Assembly (NCBI GenBank): GCA_002794775.1
Contig: NBAY01000062.1
Location: forward strand, 186,001 to 250,000
DNA from: Porodaedalea pini
Taxonomy: Eukaryota; Basidiomycota; Agaricomycetes; Hymenochaetales; Hymenochaetaceae
DNA: 64,000 nt
Direction of reading: 5' to 3'
Below the pieces are notes generated by a model that saw nothing but the letters and a program-made list of their open reading frames with translations, was not told where the DNA came from and made no database searches. The position numbers were made by a program, and so were the translations under genes. Shown here piece by piece: positions 61,703 through 64,000 of the stretch; position 1 is the stretch's first letter, and each line of letters begins with the position of its first letter.

Positions 61703-62673
61703 ATCCAAATACAGTTGCTTCAGCACCATTGGTTACACAGCATTCAGTTGCTTCATTTCTTTTTATCATAACAGGCATTCCAATACAAAGCTTTAGTTTT
61801 CCAGGTCTATGTTCAGTACAAGTTGGAGGTAGATTCCAAAGTATTTTTTGGAGTTCTGGTTGAATTATTCCTTTGACAAATCCTTGCTTTTTAGGTCTAC
61901 CTCTACTTGGTCTCTTAGGATCTGTACAATCATTGTTTATTGTGTCTATAGAGTAGAATGTATATAGTGGAAGATTGTGATCTCTTGCAAATCTTTCTGC
62001 ACCAACTTCATTGAGTTTGTCTTTCTGTAGATTTAGACCAACTATCACTGATACATTTCTGAATTCCTTTCTAGATACATCTTTCTTGTCTAGTGTTTTA
62101 CCAGCTATTAGAGTTCTTAAAAAACTTATATCATTATCAGTACATGCCTTGTATCTCATATTCTCAAGTGCAGCTCTAAGTTTTGTATCTTGCTCTGACT
62201 GAGTCTTCTGTCTCATGTTTTGTCTAAGAATAACTACAGTATTTATCTGATGCCAGAGAATTTTACCTAAAACAGCCTCTTGCTTCCATTTAGTAGCTTT
62301 AGAATCTACAGTTGTACCCAAAGTACCATTGTATAATGTATTAGTATTATGAGCAGGGGGTAGCTGAGCAAAGTCACCAGCAAAGATCATATTTATACCT
62401 CCAAAGGGTTGCTCAGAGTTTTTGAATATATTTGCCAATCTAGCAGATATTCTTTGCATATCATTGCATGATAGCATGGAAACCTCATCAAGAAATATGT
62501 ATCTTACAGATGCTAATTTTGATCTAATATCAATCAATGAAGATATACTTAAATCACTTCCTTTCTCATCTGATACTTCTCTAAATCCTAGCAGAGAGTG
62601 ATAAGTAGATCCACCTAGCAAAGCAGCTGCACTTCCAGTAGGAGCAACAACAACAAATCTATTTGATTCACCT
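61703..62673 (-). pseudogene. Helitron copy 2: helicase core
   Basis: Minus-strand continuation of copy 2. It reads RFVVVAPTGSAAALLGGSTY, Walker B YIFLDEVSMLSC, GDFAQLPPAHNTNTLYNGTL, VILRQNMRQKTQSEQDTKLR and IQPELQKILWNLPPTCTEH, to the gypsy site at 61702. It is open throughout. Walker A and everything upstream are beyond the gypsy LTR at 62674 and outside the window. The frame rejoins at 55431 once the element and one ATCCC are removed. Confidence 0.92.
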
Positions 62674-63116
62674 TGTTAGGCGGAAGTCCGGGAGACGACT
62701 CGGACTGGGCAGGCCTCGGTTGACTGTTGTCTGGGACGTGCTATACTCGAGTGGAGGCTCGGGACACACTGTACTCAGGCTAGGTCATCACGGAGGTAAG
62801 AGGATTAATACAATGTACTTTTACTACAGGAGGGGGACGCGGTCTCACCTAGGTCGTCACGGAGGTAAGAGGAAAAGCAGAACAGGTGTTCAGATGTGAT
62901 TCCTCTTCCTTATATACAGTGATCACCCCGTGAGAACCGGTTGCCCCTTTGTCTAAGATTACATAAAAGGGGGCGGGATGGAACAAATGAAGGTCATGTG
63001 AAAAGAGTGTGGGAAATGATTGAAAAGATGATTAAATATGATGAAAAGGAGCGATTAAAAGAAAAGAAATGGTCAAAGGAATAATAAAAGAAAAGATGAA
63101 AGTTCGAGTTCTAACA
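62674..63116 (-). repeat. Gypsy 3' LTR (element 3, truncated by window edge)
   Basis: 443 bp, tgttagg..tctaaca, closest in length and detail to the LTR at 5438. Inserted in the Helitron after gattcacc(t). The other end is outside the window, so the target duplication cannot be checked. Confidence 0.92.
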
Positions 63117-64000
63117 TTACCCCCCCCTCAAGGTTAGGCGTCCCGACCAACCAAAATCGAGGTTGTCTGGCTTGGTGTCAATGAAACGTGGGCGGAGTCG
63201 TTGGTGAGGGATGTCGAGTTTTCGAGGAGCACCAGGGTGTTTTCGATAGAACTCAGTGATCGCCTCCTTTGCATTCTTGCCGAAGTCCGTCTCAGGCTGC
63301 CAAGTCGGTTCGTTGTAACCGACCCACTTGACAAGGTACTGTAGTTTCCCTCGGTGCAGACGCGAGTCTAGAACCTCCTCAATCTCGTACTCCTCCTCGT
63401 TGTTGACGATGTCAGGTGGCAGTGGTGCTGGTTGTCTTTGGCTCTCGAAGGACGGTTCGACAGCGGGCTTTAGCAGTGCCTCGTTGAAGACCGGGTGGAC
63501 CTTTTTCCATCGCTTTGGGAGCTTGAGCTTGTACGCGCTTGCTCCCACCTTGTCGACGATTTCGAAGGGGCCATACCATTTGTCAGCGAGTTTCTTTGTC
63601 GGCGAGTCTGTGCTGATGTTTCGCCCGTCAAGGAAAACCTTGTCCCCGGCCTTGTACTCAACTGAAATCCCTGCTGTCCGGTCGTGATAGCGTTTCATGT
63701 CGTCCGCTGCTTTGACCAAGTTGTCCTTCGCAACACAATGAGTCTCCTTTATGTGCTTCGCGAATTCTTCCGCCGACATGTTGGCAGACGAGGTTCGTGT
63801 CATGTCAAAGCTCAAGGGGTGACGTCCTGTGTTTGCATAGAAAGGAGACATCTTCGTCGCCGAATGCTCGCGGTTATTATACGCGAACTCCGCGAGGGGG
63901 AGCCAGTCTTTCCAGTCCAATTGCCGATGGTTCACGAAGAGCCTAAGATACTGTTCAAGCTCTTGGTTAACGTGTTCCGTCTGACCATCTGTCTGTGGGT
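63117..64000 (-). CDS. pol: Gypsy pol C-terminus (element 3, partial)
   Basis: The open minus-strand frame runs to the window edge. It has the end of the integrase core (LPLAEFAYNNREHSATKMSP), KWYGPFEIVDKVGASAYKLK and a chromodomain (LVKWVGYNEPTWQPETDFGK). The stop at 63117 abuts the LTR. No stop is seen in this part. The remainder of the element lies beyond 64000. Confidence 0.93.
   Translation of the reverse strand, partial: PQTDGQTEHVNQELEQYLRLFVNHRQLDWKDWLPLAEFAYNNREHSATKMSPFYANTGRHPLSFDMTRTSSANMSAEEFAKHIKETHCVAKDNLVKAADDMKRYHDRTAGISVEYKAGDKVFLDGRNISTDSPTKKLADKWYGPFEIVDKVGASAYKLKLPKRWKKVHPVFNEALLKPAVEPSFESQRQPAPLPPDIVNNEEEYEIEEVLDSRLHRGKLQYLVKWVGYNEPTWQPETDFGKNAKEAITEFYRKHPGAPRKLDIPHQRLRPRFIDTKPDNLDFGWSGRLTLRGG

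Noticed and set aside
1..64000. tRNA, rRNA and CRISPR features
   Set aside because: I looked for cloverleaf-like and regularly spaced repeat patterns and saw none. The sequence is eukaryotic, so CRISPR is not expected.

Overview
The window is fungal nuclear DNA, most probably from a mushroom-forming basidiomycete (Agaricomycetes). The grounds are short introns of about 50-56 bp with GT..AG ends inside recognisable genes, chromodomain Ty3/Gypsy and Ty1/Copia retrotransposons, large Helitron Rep-helicase genes, and a BTB protein of basidiomycete type. It looks like a transposon-rich, gene-poor region. Apart from a possible gene end at the left edge, I see no host gene that looks intact. Everything else recognisable is a mobile element or a decayed fragment of an essential housekeeping gene.

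Layout. 1-5328: gene end at 3-269, two unidentified decayed ORFs, otherwise nothing recognisable. 5319-6555: a MITE cut by a gypsy element, itself cut at 6555. 6556-14236: chimeric array A (+): a 363 bp terminus, BTB gene, unknown fragment, Prp8, NOT1, eIF4G. 14237-14414: MITE. 14415-15890: inverted Prp8 piece D (-). 16109-29805: Helitron copy 1 (+), interrupted by an apparently complete gypsy element (23285-29478). 29806-31600: Ca2+-ATPase pseudogene (-) with an 855 bp foldback element in an intron. 31745-37400: chimeric array B (-): terminus, BTB gene, RNA polymerase II RPB1, CAP-Gly. 37401-46536: decayed Copia block, circularly permuted, holding a solo gypsy LTR, a MITE and a young gag-only LTR element (40793-44851). 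46537-53698: chimeric array C (+): terminus, BTB gene, RPB1, Prp8. 53699-62673: Helitron copy 2 (-), split by a second apparently complete gypsy (55437-61697). 62674-64000: a third gypsy running off the window.

Two things stand out. First, the three arrays A, B and C start from the same 363 bp sequence, which abuts a different transposon sequence each time, and each joins intron-containing fragments of essential genes in one orientation. This looks like DNA-level gene capture by an unclassified element, or repeated segmental duplication. Second, the gypsy elements carry visible replication signals: a primer-binding site complementary to the predicted mRNA 5' end (Tf1-type self-priming), a GGGTTTT slippery site before the gag stop, and a pol stop codon touching the LTR. 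Near-identical LTRs, 5 bp target duplications and open gag and pol frames suggest recent, perhaps continuing, activity.

The Helitron protein has a Rep (HUH) domain, a PIF1-type helicase and a C-terminal domain resembling a ubiquitin-specific cysteine protease. All similarity calls come from reading the translations by eye; no database search was run.
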